The translations under genes and the position numbers were made by a program. This document shows, piece after piece, positions 1 through 11,384 of a DNA stretch of 64,000 nt; the stretch's first letter is position 1; every line of letters begins with the position of its first letter. The notes beneath the pieces are model-generated. The model saw only the letters and a list, made by a program, of their open reading frames with translations, ran no database searches and was not told where the DNA came from. This stretch comes from Tubulanus polymorphus. Taxonomy: Eukaryota > Nemertea > Palaeonemertea > Tubulaniformes > Tubulanidae. The DNA lies in the NCBI RefSeq assembly GCF_964204645.1, contig NC_134025.1:1104001-1168000 (forward strand), written 5' to 3'.

Positions 1-480
1 ATGTGATTATTCTGTATTTAATGTAAACAAAAACTAATATAAGTCGAATTTACGAGTGATAAGAGGTCAAATTATAAAAGGAACGCTATTCATGATCTAG
101 AATGTTTCTTATGAATTGCGAGCACAACAGTTACTTCTTACTAGCTTTAATTTGAAACAAGAAAACTAACCTGGAAATTTATTGACGCCTAAATAATATG
201 AAATGACATGAAAATTGCTTATTATTTTTGACAATAGATAAAATCTAGTAGGCCCCTATAGTATAAATCATATAATACTTGATCAAGAAAGTTATTTTGG
301 ATTTGAATCGATAATTGAATTGACTGGCAACCAGTTGCGGCCCGATATATTGATGGCATAGTAGTGCACATCATCTCAAAGATAATTATCAAAATCTATC
401 AAATTCAACATGAATAAGAGTTATGAAATAATATTTGATTACAAAATAAAGTGGAAATCACTGATTTAAAAGTAATTTGT
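1..480. other. Intronic sequence left of the first visible SOS exon
   Basis: AT-rich sequence without a recognisable exon. The N-terminal SOS residues that should precede the exon at 675 are not found here, so the first coding exon probably lies outside the window and this is intron. I see nothing else in it. Confidence 0.6.
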
Positions 481-672
481 TCTCATGTACCTGTTTCATG
501 TTCTATACCTGTTTCATGTTCTATTCCTGTTTCATGTTCTATTCCTGTTTCATGTTCTCATGTACCTGTTTCATGTTCTATTCCTGTTTCATGTTCTCAT
601 GTACCTGTTTCATGTTCTATACCTGATTCATCGGACTATACTAGTTTTCATGTTGTATACCTGTTTCCTGGT
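481..672. repeat. Minisatellite running into the SOS splice acceptor
   Basis: About nine tandem copies of a 17-19 bp unit of the form cctgtttcatgttctat occupy 481-630. After a short gap, a diverged copy (tacctgtttcctggtag) forms the polypyrimidine tract and AG of the acceptor at 673-674. Confidence 0.85.
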
Positions 673-674
673 AG

Positions 675-3600
675 GTTCAACGACAAGTGCAACCATCACT
701 GGTTCCTAGAGACGATGCATTGGAATATATACAAAGACTTATCATACAACTGTGTCGAACGCTGTGCGCCTCTCAACCTCATAGCGTTCAAGATGTGGAA
801 GAGAGAGTGTCGAAAACCTTTCCACATCCGATTGATAAATGGGCAATCGGGGATGCCCAGGCTGCACTGGAGAAGGGTAAAAAGAAAACGCCTCTAGTTT
901 TACCTGTAGATAAAATACATCAGCTTCTAGTCAAAGTAAGTGCGACAATAACGTGAGTGTCCAGAGTTCAGCTTCATCAAAAAGTTTAAGCCAAAAACGG
1001 TTATTAAAAATATTTTTGTCCTCATTGAAAACATGAAATAACCAATAACAATTGAACCAAAAATTTGAGTTAAACCTTTTCTTGAAACTGGAGGAGCATG
1101 CAGGAGAATTTTGTATTAAAAACTGAGTAGTCGTCATCCTTTACATGATAATCATATGAATATTCGTTTTTCAGGAGATCCTGTTTTATAAAATTGATCT
1201 ACAAGTGACATTATATATCGTGGCTGTTTTAGAGTATATATCTGCTGACATATTAAAGGTACAACTACGTTTATATCTATTTGTATCAAATATCTCGCTA
1301 AGTGTTGAACCAATATTTGATGAAATGAAAATTATCGTATATTTTCGTTCGATTTCGGCAGTTGACAGGGAATTATGTAAAGAACATGAAGAATACAGAG
1401 ATATCGTGTCAGGATATTAAAGTAGCAATGTGTGCTGATAAGGTGAGCTATCATTTCTACAACTGTTACTAAACGCATGAAATTATAAAAAATAAAAAAG
1501 TGGACAAAATGATTTTCAACCTTGTAATATAGCTATTTCCATAATCTCGATGTATTAAATTAGGCAGCCTAGAAAATTCACCCCGATCAGTCGCTTGCCG
1601 GTTCAGACTGAATGGAAGATTGTTTGAATGAACCGGAACCGAATTTCCAATTACGTACTTCGAATTAAAATCTAAAAATTCTGTTAACTCTACCGCCGAT
1701 CACTCAACTATATTTGTACTTCGATTTCCGATTTCGAAATCAAACCCCCGTGTGTTTTATACATTAAAGGTGCTAATGGAAATGTTTTTCCAAGAAGAGG
1801 AAGTATCGTTTAGTTTGGAAGAACAACCGATGAAGAGAAAGTCATTAACGTACGAAGGAATGATTAAAGACCTCGTATTGGAAGAGGAACAGTATATTAG
1901 AGATCTAAATATGATTATTAAAGTGTTCAGGGCTCCGTTTGCGAAACTGTTTCCGCGTAGCAAGGTAATTACATGACTACCTGGTCTCAGAGAATCTTGG
2001 AAATATGAATAATGGAATAATGGAAATGTGTGAAAAATTCAAGAAAAATGTCTGTCAAAATGTTTTATGGCATTATACTGTGTAGCTCAGAATTCCTGCC
2101 CAAACTGTGTTCAAGTTTGAACCATTCTAACCGTAGTAGAACTGCTCAGATATAGATTGAATGTATGTTATTGTGTATTGCAGGATTTAGAAGTGATATT
2201 CAGTAATATTTTAGACATTCACGGATTATCAGTGAATTTACTCAGTTCTTTAGAAGATACGATAGAAATGACTGAAGAAACCGAGGTTCCTTACGTCGGT
2301 AACTGCTTTGAAGAGTTAGCAGAGGTAAAACACCATTTCAGGGTTACACATAAAATATGTTAAAACATCCTCCTCATATACACTCTAATTAAGCATTAGG
2401 TACATAGGGCGAAGTAGGCAATTTTTGAAACGCTCTTGCAACACAGTTTGATAGACTTAGGGGCGTTGGAAGCAATTTTTGATTGCCGCGGCCAAATGCC
2501 GATTTTGGAAAGGTTCTAAATATTGCCGCGGAGAATTTACCTTTTTTCTTCAAAAATGTGATATTCAATGACAAAAAACGTCATTCAGTAAATTATTGCC
2601 GCGGCTTTCGCCGCTGCGGTTCCAACGCCACTGAGACTGGTGTTCAATTCAACCAGCGGTTTTTAATTCAATAACTTATTGGTCCTAGTTGGGGGTGTAA
2701 TAGTTCGTTAAGGATGAAGTAAATGTAATTATTCTATGATAGGCTGAGGAATTTGATGTCTATGTGAAATACGCTGAAGATATGTTAAAACCTCACAGTA
2801 GAGAGAGACTGAATACATTACTAATGAGAAGTGACGTCCAGGAAGTTCTAGCAGTAAGTCTGCGTCGTAATCGTATATTTCAATATTCAGAAAGTTTATT
2901 TCAGGTTTTATATGATTCGAACTCGATTGTTTCAGGTTCAAGGAGAGAATTTCAGGGATGCGGTGAAATATGTTCTACCTAAACTTCTATTAGGTCCGAT
3001 CTACCACTGCTTTCACTATTCAGATGTGATTAAGGTATATTTTACGGGTCTCTGCCAGGGCCCGGTTCCACAGTTGTGAGTTAGAGTCAACTTTGAGTTA
3101 AAAAATCTGTTCATTTTCAATGTTTTTTTACTCTGAAGAGTCAACTCAGAACTAGCGTGGAACCTGATCCTGAACTCTATACAATACTGACTGACAGCGG
3201 AATATTCAATATTTCTGATGCGTTATTTATTATTTGTAGTTATTGATGACCACGACTGAAAATGAAGATGATAAATTTAGTTTAGAACAAGCTTTAGGTT
3301 TATTGAAAGCGACTAAAGCTGGAGTTGAACGCAAGTGTCAGGGTACATTACCTAAAAGAAGAATAGGGTATGAATTTAGATCATTTTCTAGACTGGTGTT
3401 TCATGTTTATTCTGACAATACTTTCACTGTATTTTCCGTGTATATTTTCAGTGAGACGACACTGAGGTTTCACGGTCATATGGGACGACAAACAGCTCTG
3501 CAGAAAATGAATGAATTACAGAAATCAATAGATGGCTGGGAGGGTAAACATATAGGGGAAAGCTGTAATGAGTTCATTATAGGTACGAATCATTATCGCT

Positions 3601-6600
3601 CGAATGAAATCTCGTTTCATAGTTTCTGAAATGATAATGAAATTTTGATGTGTGTTTTTCAGAGGGTCTATTGCACAAATACGCCGGAAAGAAGCTGACA
3701 GAGAGATATGTGTTTCTATTCGATGGTTTAATCATATTGTGTAAACAGAATCTACGCCGTTCGTCGGTAACCGGCCCGGTCGCCGAGTATCGGCTTAAAG
3801 AGAAATTCTTCGTTCGTAAAATAGAAATCGTCGATAAGGAAGATTCGGACGGTAAGAGTTTCGAAACGATGAGAAATCGGAATTAATCCTTGTTGTTGTT
3901 CGTTGATTGCGCTAGGTTTCGATTTCTTAAGTTTCAAGTTCGCAAATTGTCGAAATTGGCAAATTTTACTGATGTAATTCTTCATGTTTCTAGAAATAAA
4001 ACATGCATTTGAAATTCAACCACGTGAAGGTGGAAACGTGATTCTAGTCGCTAAGAATGCTGATGAGAAAAATAATTGGATGGCTGCATTAGTGGCGTTA
4101 CATACTCGTAGTAGTTTAGAGAGGATGCTCGACGGTATTCTACAAGAAGAGGAAAAACGGCAACCTTTATGGACACCTTCTCCAGAAAACTATTAGTACG
4201 TATTCTCATATACCTCAACAATTATCTTCATTACAGGGATTATCACATCCTCTCCCAGTAGGGATTCAAACCTGATCTCTGCCACACTAGACCAGGTGCG
4301 CAGGTTTGCCGCACGAAAACTTGCAGCATCAATTAGATTGCCTGTTGTATAATCAGTGAGGCAAATTTCATGGATAAACTATAAATGGGAAAACCTGGGC
4401 AAAAATAAAACAGGATATCTGATTTGCTACCACTCTTGTGTGACATAGTTTTGTACCGTAGTGAGCCTCAATGTCATCAGGTTTGAATCCCTGCCGGAAG
4501 GATGGCATTATCACAACGTGCTGTTTGTTCCTGGGGTGGTTGCAAGCTGCAGGTTGTCTGAACAGTGTTGCTACCAGGCTACAGGCTGTCTGAACAGTGG
4601 TGCTACCAGGCTACAGGCTGTCTGAACAGTGGTGCTACCAGGCTACAGGCTGTTTGAAGAGGGGTGCTACCAGACTATATGTTGAAGCTTCAATCATTAA
4701 TTAATTGTATCAGTATGAAATGTTATATTTATGTTATTTTGATTATAGTTTTGCTGTTGAAGACAGTGAAGACAATATAGTGTTTGAGGAACCTCAGGAC
4801 GCTTATGAAACGCCTGTGATTCGAGGAGGAACTTTACTAAAACTTGTTCAACGTCTTACATATCATAATTATGCAGACACGAACTTTGTACGCACATTCC
4901 TCACTACTTACAGATCTTTCTGTAAACCTCACGAATTATTAGATCTTCTTATTGCAAGATATCCTTTTATAAGCAGTTTATCATCGGTAGTGTTGTTACT
5001 GATTTACAGTATTTGTTGGTATTGTTTTTCTCGGCAGATTCCGATTTTAATTGTGTCGTATAAACTCTGAAATATGAAATATAGGTGTTACTGACTCCCT
5101 TGATTACTGATTAATGTGATGGACATTTTCTTTCTTATTTCAACAAGATTTTACTGAAAACAATTAATTTTTACCGAAGATACTTCTTAAGAAACTCGCG
5201 TAAATTCATTCTGAAATTAAAGATGATTTTTTGTCAGCCCTTAACAGCAGTTTACATTCAATATCCCTGAACCTCCTCTCGGGGATAACAAGAATCTTAC
5301 TGAAGAAGAAATGTCAGTCAGACTTGATGATCTCAAGCGATTCCGTTTGGCTTACAGTAAGCCAATTAGATTTAGGTATTTATTTACATCCTCTATTCTG
5401 ACAGATCGGGGGAAAAATCAGAGAATTCTTTACTCTTTTCTTGAAAGTCTGGGATTTTGAATTTTTGATGTCTTGTTCTGCTTGTTAGTATCAAGTGGTA
5501 CAAGGAACTTCTTGATAAGAAACAGTTTCCACTGAGGATATCTTATAATTCAATCAGGGAGTTTTTGGTCAAGGGTCTGGGAAATAATCAGGGAACTTAG
5601 GAAGGATTCTCTGATCTGTAAGAACTCTGATTTCACCGATTGATTCTAACAGTAGTTTTCAATGTGAATGCGATGTTTGTTATTTTTCCAGGGTGCTCAA
5701 TGTTTTCCGCCAGTGGGTCGATAAACATTTCTACGATTTTGAAATCGATGAAACGCTTCTGGATAAACTGAGGTCATTCCTGGCGACGGTGAAGGGAAAA
5801 GCCATGAAAAAAGGAGTCGATTCCATACTTAAATTAGTCCAAAGAAAACTGAAACAGCAAGAATGCCCGGACCAGGAAATCAAATTCTCATACGAGAAAC
5901 AACCACCAGTGATTGAGTGGCATTTAGCACGAGATCCCGAAGAGTTTAACCTCATGCTGGTATGTATTGTGGAACTTCAGGTCATTACAATATCTCTTCA
6001 TTATTACCGATAGTTCTATATACAGCGGAACCTCGTAACAACGAACTTCAGGGCACCAGTAAATCTCTATTACCAATAGTTCTATACACAGCGGAACCTC
6101 GTAACAATGAACTTCAGGGCACCAGAAAATCTGTTTGTTATAACTGATAGTTCTATATACAGCGGAACCTCGTTACTACGAGGTTCCGCTATCAGGGCAA
6201 CAGAAAATCAGTTCATTATAACTGATAGTTCTATATACAGCGGAACCTCGTTACTACGAACTTCAGGGCACCGGAAAATCTGAAATCATTTGAGATTTAC
6301 CCATCTTGGATGAAATTCTATGTTTGTTATAACAAGGTTGCACTGTTGATGCCTGATTTGTGATTAGTTTATGGTCCTGTATTATACTATATTTTGTAGC
6401 TTCATCCAATTGAGATTGCTCGTCAAGTGACATTATTAGAATTCGACCTGTATCGTAAAGTTCGTCCTTCTGAACTTGTTGGCAACAAATGGATCAAAAA
6501 GGACAAAAACCTCTCATCTCCAAATCTTCTGAAAATGATTCATCATTCGACCATGGTAAACAGATAACCGATTCTCCCAGTTTTTAGCGTTCTAGTTCTT

Positions 6601-9600
6601 GAGATTTACCGTAAATGAATTTCTTCGCACAGTTTACGTTTTGGTTGGAGAAAAATATCGTTGAATCGGAAAATTTTGAAGAACGCATTGCTGTGATAAG
6701 CCGTATATTAGAAATCATGTTAGTGTTTCAAGAGTTGAATAATTTTAATGGGATGCTGGAAGTTGTAAGTGCCATTAATTCAGCTCCTGTGTATAGACTG
6801 GAGCACACAATCGAGGTACGTTTAACTATTTACTACTATTAACCACACTCAGAAAAATCCTCAAACTCTGCACTGTTGAAATAGTATGAAACCTGTGCAC
6901 TGGTTGAGGAGAGAATCCCACAATGATAATAAAAAGTCCGAAAAAGAAACTTCGAGATAGTAGTTTATTTCAACGTTTCGACTATATCCTAATAGTCATC
7001 TTCAGGAATTCATTATTCCTGAAGATGACTATTAGGATATAGTCGAAACGTTGAAATAAACTACTATCTCGAAGTTTCATTTTCGGATTTTTTATTATCA
7101 TTGTGGGATTCTCTCCTCATCGCGTCAACACGGATATTGTGTTTTTACCTATCGTGACTGTGCACTGGTTGTATAAACAAAGTTGATATATTGTGTTCTA
7201 TTCGTTTCTCTTTTCAGGAAGTGCCGCATAAATTAAAGAAAGCTTTTGAAGAGGCGATGGAATTGAATAATGACCATTTTAAAAAATATATAGAAAAACT
7301 ACGGTCCATCAACCCACCATGTGTGCCATTTCTAGGTAAATTACCGTGTCTATTATTATTGATTGTGTGTGATTATTATCTCTTTCTCTGGGAGAAATAA
7401 CATTCAAGCTACTCCTAGTGCTCAGCATCCTCCCTCTGCAGGGACTCGAACCTGATGGCATCGCTACACTCAGCCACGGCACGAACCCCTGCATCAGTAG
7501 ACCGGGTGCGCAGGTACATGCGCAGCTTTCCGAACGAAAACTGGCGGCACCAATCAGATTGCTCGTTGTATAATCGTTGAGGCAAATTTCAAGGAAGAAC
7601 TATAAATGGGAAAACCCCGGGCTAAAATAAAACGGGATTTCTGATTGGCTAAAAATCACATCATCTGAACTGCGCATGTATCTGCGCACACGGTCGATTA
7701 TGGCAGGGTTTCGTGCCGTGGCAATCTCGATGCCATCAGGTTCGAATCCCTGCCGGGGGAGGATGAGTGCTCAGGGGTCAGTTGCTCAAAAGTTGGTTAA
7801 AGATAACCATTGGATGAATACCTTTGTAACAATGAAGTTTTAATTGTCACTATGTCAACTACCCACCGGTTAACTCCAACCCTGGAACAACTGGCCCCAG
7901 AATCACCCATCAGACCAGCTACCCATTTACTCCTAGTGCTAAGAGGCAATCAGTTTATGAGTGTCTTGTTGCACTGCTGTACCCCAGACCACTCCCCTCA
8001 CCTAAACTTGTAACTGTTGTTAGAATATAAGTATTTATATCTGATTAAAGGGATGTACCTCACGAATATATTCCTGACTGAGGAAGGGAATTCAGACTTT
8101 CTGTTGAATCGACCGGAGGGAATTATTAACTTCAGTAAACGAAGAAAAGTTGCAGAAATCACTGGTGAAATACAGCAATATCAAAACCAGCCTTACTGTC
8201 TCCAAATAGAAGAAAGTATAAGGGTAAGGTTTCGATTAAAGTTCTTCAGTTCTAACGCAGCCGAAACTGTTATTGAATTGTGGAATATCCGATTGATTTG
8301 CAGGCATTTTTTGAGAATTTGGATCCGCTCGAAGGAATGACTGACAATGAATTTAACGATTATTTGTACAAGAAATCGCTAGAAATTGAACCGCGATATT
8401 CGAAACAACCGCTGAAATTCGTAAGTGATTCGAAGCTCTAAATCAATTCATTAAGCTACAGTAGCTTAATGCAGCTTAACCCCGAGTAATGAGAGAGGAT
8501 ATGATTTCATTTCTGTCCGAGTCTTGAGTTGGCTCAGTCTGTTTCGACTGCAAAGGTTACAGTGTAATAATAACTGTTTATTTACGTAAATCATTCATAT
8601 CAATCAATACAAAATACAAAGTCCATTACCGGTTTATACACCACACTGCAGGCGTAGACGCACTGAAAGGGTTAATAGAAGTTTTAATCGTTTATTTGTG
8701 ATTTTAGCCTCGTCAAACGGATTATCCACTGAAATCACCGGGTACAAAACCAAGCGCTGCTCGACACAGTACAACATCATCAATAACTGCAGCATCTTCG
8801 TCATCTAAACCAGCGGCTGCTGCTGCTGCTGTGGCTGCTGCTGCTGCTGCTGCCGCCGCTGCTGCTGAGGTGAAAGCAGTGAATCGCGTACAGGATGATG
8901 AGGAGCCGTTATTATCTCGAGGAGCAACTCCTCCTACTCCTAGTACTCCTCAGTCTCCTCCTCACACGTCATCGTCATCATCATCTAATAATCAGAATGA
9001 CAATAGTGTATTCGCTCCTGTTATGATAGGTAATATATTCATTTATATCTGTACCCAGCACACCTAGCGCCCCCCCTCAGACACTGTGATAATCTGTACC
9101 TAGCGCCCCCCCTCAACACCCCCTCTCCCACTCTGATAATCTGTACCTAACACCCCTTCTCCCACTCCGATAATCTGTACCTATCGCCCCCTTCTCCCAC
9201 TCTGATAATCTGTACCTAGCACCCCTCCCCCACTCTGATAATCTGTACCTAACACCCCTCCCCCACTCTGATAATCTGTACCTAACACCCCTTCTCCCAC
9301 TCTGACACCTAGGACCCCCCTCTGCCCATCTCTTGTGAAAATCTGCAGCTCTAAGCCACCCACACCTCTTCAGAAAATTTGTGAAGAGGTGCAGGTGGTT
9401 TAGGGGTGTGTTTAAAACTCACTGATGTTTGAATCGGTGTTTAATTGTTTCAGGTGGAAGTATTTCATCGTTATCGACAATTTGTTCGGTTTCATCATCA
9501 AATACGATCGGATCTGGAAGCGGATCCGGAACCGCCGGAACCGGAACCGGGAGTGTATTTACAATAAACTCACTGACGTCGATACAGTCGAGTACGACAA

Positions 9601-10019
9601 CATTAACGAGTGGATACGAATCTAGTGATACGTCGATACCTCCACCGGTTCCACCTCGACAACGTAGGAGAGAAATAACGCAGGATCCATCACCGCATAG
9701 ACATAGACACTCATCTTCATCTCATATAACTGATAGAACTTCTGTAGATGAAGCACCGGCTATACCTCCTCGCGAGGGGCGTCTAAACTGTGCCGGACCT
9801 CCCGTGCCTCCTCGTCGAGACACGTTTCACGGAACTCTACCGCGAGCTCAGAGTATGTCGTTACCGCGGCAACCGCAGTCAAATTACAGTTCGACGTTAC
9901 CGAGACGTAATTCGGATCGAGGCGGCGGACAGTTTAATATAAACGGAGATAACGAACCGACTCCGGAATTACCACCAAAAACTTATAAATCAAAGATCGA
10001 TAGGAATATTCGCAGATAG
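675..10019 (+). CDS. SOS: Son of sevenless (SOS) Ras/Rac guanine nucleotide exchange factor, 5' partial
   Basis: SOS loads GTP onto Ras at the plasma membrane downstream of receptor tyrosine kinases and is recruited by Grb2/Drk. Twenty-one exons join in phase: 675-935, 1175-1258, 1362-1442, 1770-1964, 2184-2324, 2743-2853, 2936-3034, 3240-3367, 3452-3582, 3663-3851, 3994-4195, 4749-4986, 5251-5375, 5692-5959, 6400-6555, 6633-6815, 7218-7335, 8051-8223, 8304-8420, 8708-9029, 9454-10019. They encode 1295 residues. In order: histone folds (about 1-150, [14 protein letters not shown]), DH (165-355), PH (400-525, [11 protein letters not shown]), REM (550-700, [15 protein letters not shown]), Cdc25 (730-990, [38 protein letters not shown]) and a proline-rich tail. 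The tail holds SH3-type motifs [26 protein letters not shown] and PPKTYKSK, plus a polyalanine run coded near 8815-8870. The initiator Met and about 30 residues lie left of the window. The junction 4986/5251 is the least certain and may add about 10 residues relative to vertebrate SOS. Confidence 0.96.
2459..2634. mobile_element. Short inverted-repeat element with three TTGCCGCGG boxes
   Basis: Within a SOS intron, ggcgttggaa at the left is mirrored by ttccaacgcc at the right. The octamer/nonamer ttgccgcgg occurs three times inside. It looks like a MITE; no target duplication is clear. Confidence 0.55.
3057..3174. mobile_element. Foldback element, family B (cccggttccacagttgtgag)
   Basis: Inverted ends: ccggttccacagttgtgagtt at the left and a degraded complement (gaactagcgtggaacctgat) at the right. 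Related copies occur at about 23474-23592, 28801-28918, 33318-33378, 36836-36929, 38930-38998 and 46565-46682, all in introns. Family recognised only from repetition within this window. Confidence 0.65.
4236..4508. mobile_element. Inverted-repeat element with tRNA B-box-like ends, diverged copy
   Basis: Left end has agggattcaaacctgat; right end has atcaggtttgaatccctgcc. This is a diverged copy of the element at 7406-7775. Both arms carry a GGTTYGAATCC-like pol III B box in opposite orientations. Confidence 0.65.
4548..4680. repeat. Minisatellite, about 32-bp unit
   Basis: Four copies of a unit close to acaggctgtctgaacagtgg + tgctaccaggct, in a SOS intron upstream of the exon at 4749. Confidence 0.85.
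5980..6285. repeat. Minisatellite, about 62-bp unit
   Basis: About four to five copies of a unit containing agttctatatacagcggaac and gaacttcagggcacc lie immediately downstream of the SOS exon ending at 5959. One copy has an internal inversion-like variant near 6172-6190. Confidence 0.8.
6906..7118. mobile_element. Near-perfect palindromic element with hammerhead-like core
   Basis: A foldback of about 213 bp. The left arm starts gaggagagaatcccacaatg and the right arm ends cattgtgggattctctcctc, with the centre near 7017. The right arm has CTGAAGA (7019-7025), a hairpin GACTAT/ATAGTC and GAAAC (7044-7048). Related sequence occurs at 32544-32571, 36946-36972 and 39317-39569. Confidence 0.85.
7406..7775. 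mobile_element. Inverted-repeat element with tRNA-like arms
   Basis: Terminal inverted repeats of about 60 bp: left contains gcagggactcgaacctgatg and cacggcacgaaccc; right contains cgtgccgtggc and gatgccatcaggttcgaatc. Read inward to outward, each arm carries an A-box-like TGGCTGAGTG or degraded form followed by a B box GGTTCGARTCC, as in a tRNA. Lies in a SOS intron. Confidence 0.75.
9065..9312. repeat. C-rich minisatellite, about 33-bp unit
   Basis: Repeats of gataatctgtacctaacacc + ccttctcccactct in the last SOS intron, before the exon at 9454. Confidence 0.85.
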
Positions 10020-10930
10020 TAAACACTATAATACGTAACACCAGCGTGTGAGTGTCAGTGAGTGTTAGAATGAGTGTGCGAATGTGAGTGTTTAATGATA
10101 TATTGTCATGTGATGGGGTGAGATGCATCTATTATTATTTTTAGTTTCTTCGGCGTTGAATATGAAACACAGGTATGTGCGTGTGTACTGTGTGCCATGC
10201 ACACTGACATGCACATGTACTGCACACTGACATGCACATGTACCGCACACTGACATGCACATGTACCGCACACTGACATGCACATGTACCGCACACCAGT
10301 GTGCCATGTATTGTATGTTTATATTGACAGCTGTCTATTACTGCATTCACTACTGTCAGTCTCTAGTCATCACTGATACAATATATTACCTCATTCTTAC
10401 CAACCACGCTTAAGACTGAGCAGAGATGTTCAGTCAGTCTGATGTGAACACTCAGAGATGTTCAGTCAGTCTGATGTGAACACTCAAGAGATGTTCAGTC
10501 AGTCTGATGTGAACACTCGGAGATGTTCAGTCAGTCTGATGTGAACACTCAAGAGATGTTCAGTCAGTCTGATGTGAACACTCGGAGATGTTCAGTCAGT
10601 CTGATGTGAACACTCAAGAGATGTTCAGTCAGTCTGATGTGAACACTCGGAGATGTTCAGTCAGTCTGGTGTGAACACTCAGAGATGTTCAGTCAGTCTG
10701 GTGTGAACACTCAGAGATGTTCAGTCTGATGTGAACACTCAGAGATGTTCAGTCAGTCTGATGTGACCACTCAGAGATGTTCAGTCAGTCTGATGTGAAC
10801 ACTCAGAGATGTTCAGTCTGGTGTGAACACTCAGAGATGTTCAGTCTGGTGTGCGTTCGGTTATTAAGAGGTTTTTACATATCGTGTTGTTCCTGGTTTT
10901 TGGAATTTTTCTGAACGACTCAAATAAAGA
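10020..10930 (+). other. Probable proximal SOS 3' untranslated region with two minisatellites
   Basis: Follows the SOS stop codon. A 23-bp unit (acactgacatgcacatgtac + cgc) repeats at about 10193-10300. A 31-34 bp unit (gagatgttcagtcagtctga + tgtgaacactc) repeats about 14 times at 10426-10855. An AATAAA occurs at about 10922. I infer a UTR from position; no coding exon is seen. Confidence 0.6.
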
Positions 10931-11332
10931 TAAGAATAGTTTAATTGAATATTCGCAAAATAATGATTTCTACTTAAAGAACGTAAAACAGACAATTTGA
11001 GTAGCGGAGTATTTGGTTATTGATTTGTTATAAACAACTGCTGTCAAATTTGAGTGTTTTTTTATCGCTTAGAAACCGCTTCGTTTGTTCTTTGTTTGTT
11101 TTTTTTAAGCTCTAAATGCGAATTAGTGCCTGCTGTGCAGGACGGGCATGCACTGGGCACGCAGCACGCGAATCTGTGTACAGAGAATCCTGATGATGTT
11201 AGTGTCATGTACAATAGTTGTAGTGGAACATTTTGTGGTGCGATGTTGTTACTGTGTTTATACCCTATTGTCGTAGTCTAGTACAACAATCCTACATCGT
11301 CAAACAACAAGATTATTGTTTTTAAAAGTCAA

Positions 11333-11384
<52 letters not shown>

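Noticed and set aside
10092-10350. Three overlapping minus-strand frames rich in CACQCAVHVHVSV
   Set aside because: They translate the 23-bp minisatellite in the SOS 3' UTR.
10426-10855. Regular direct repeats resembling a CRISPR array
   Set aside because: Units are contiguous with no unique spacers and the genome is animal; this is a minisatellite.
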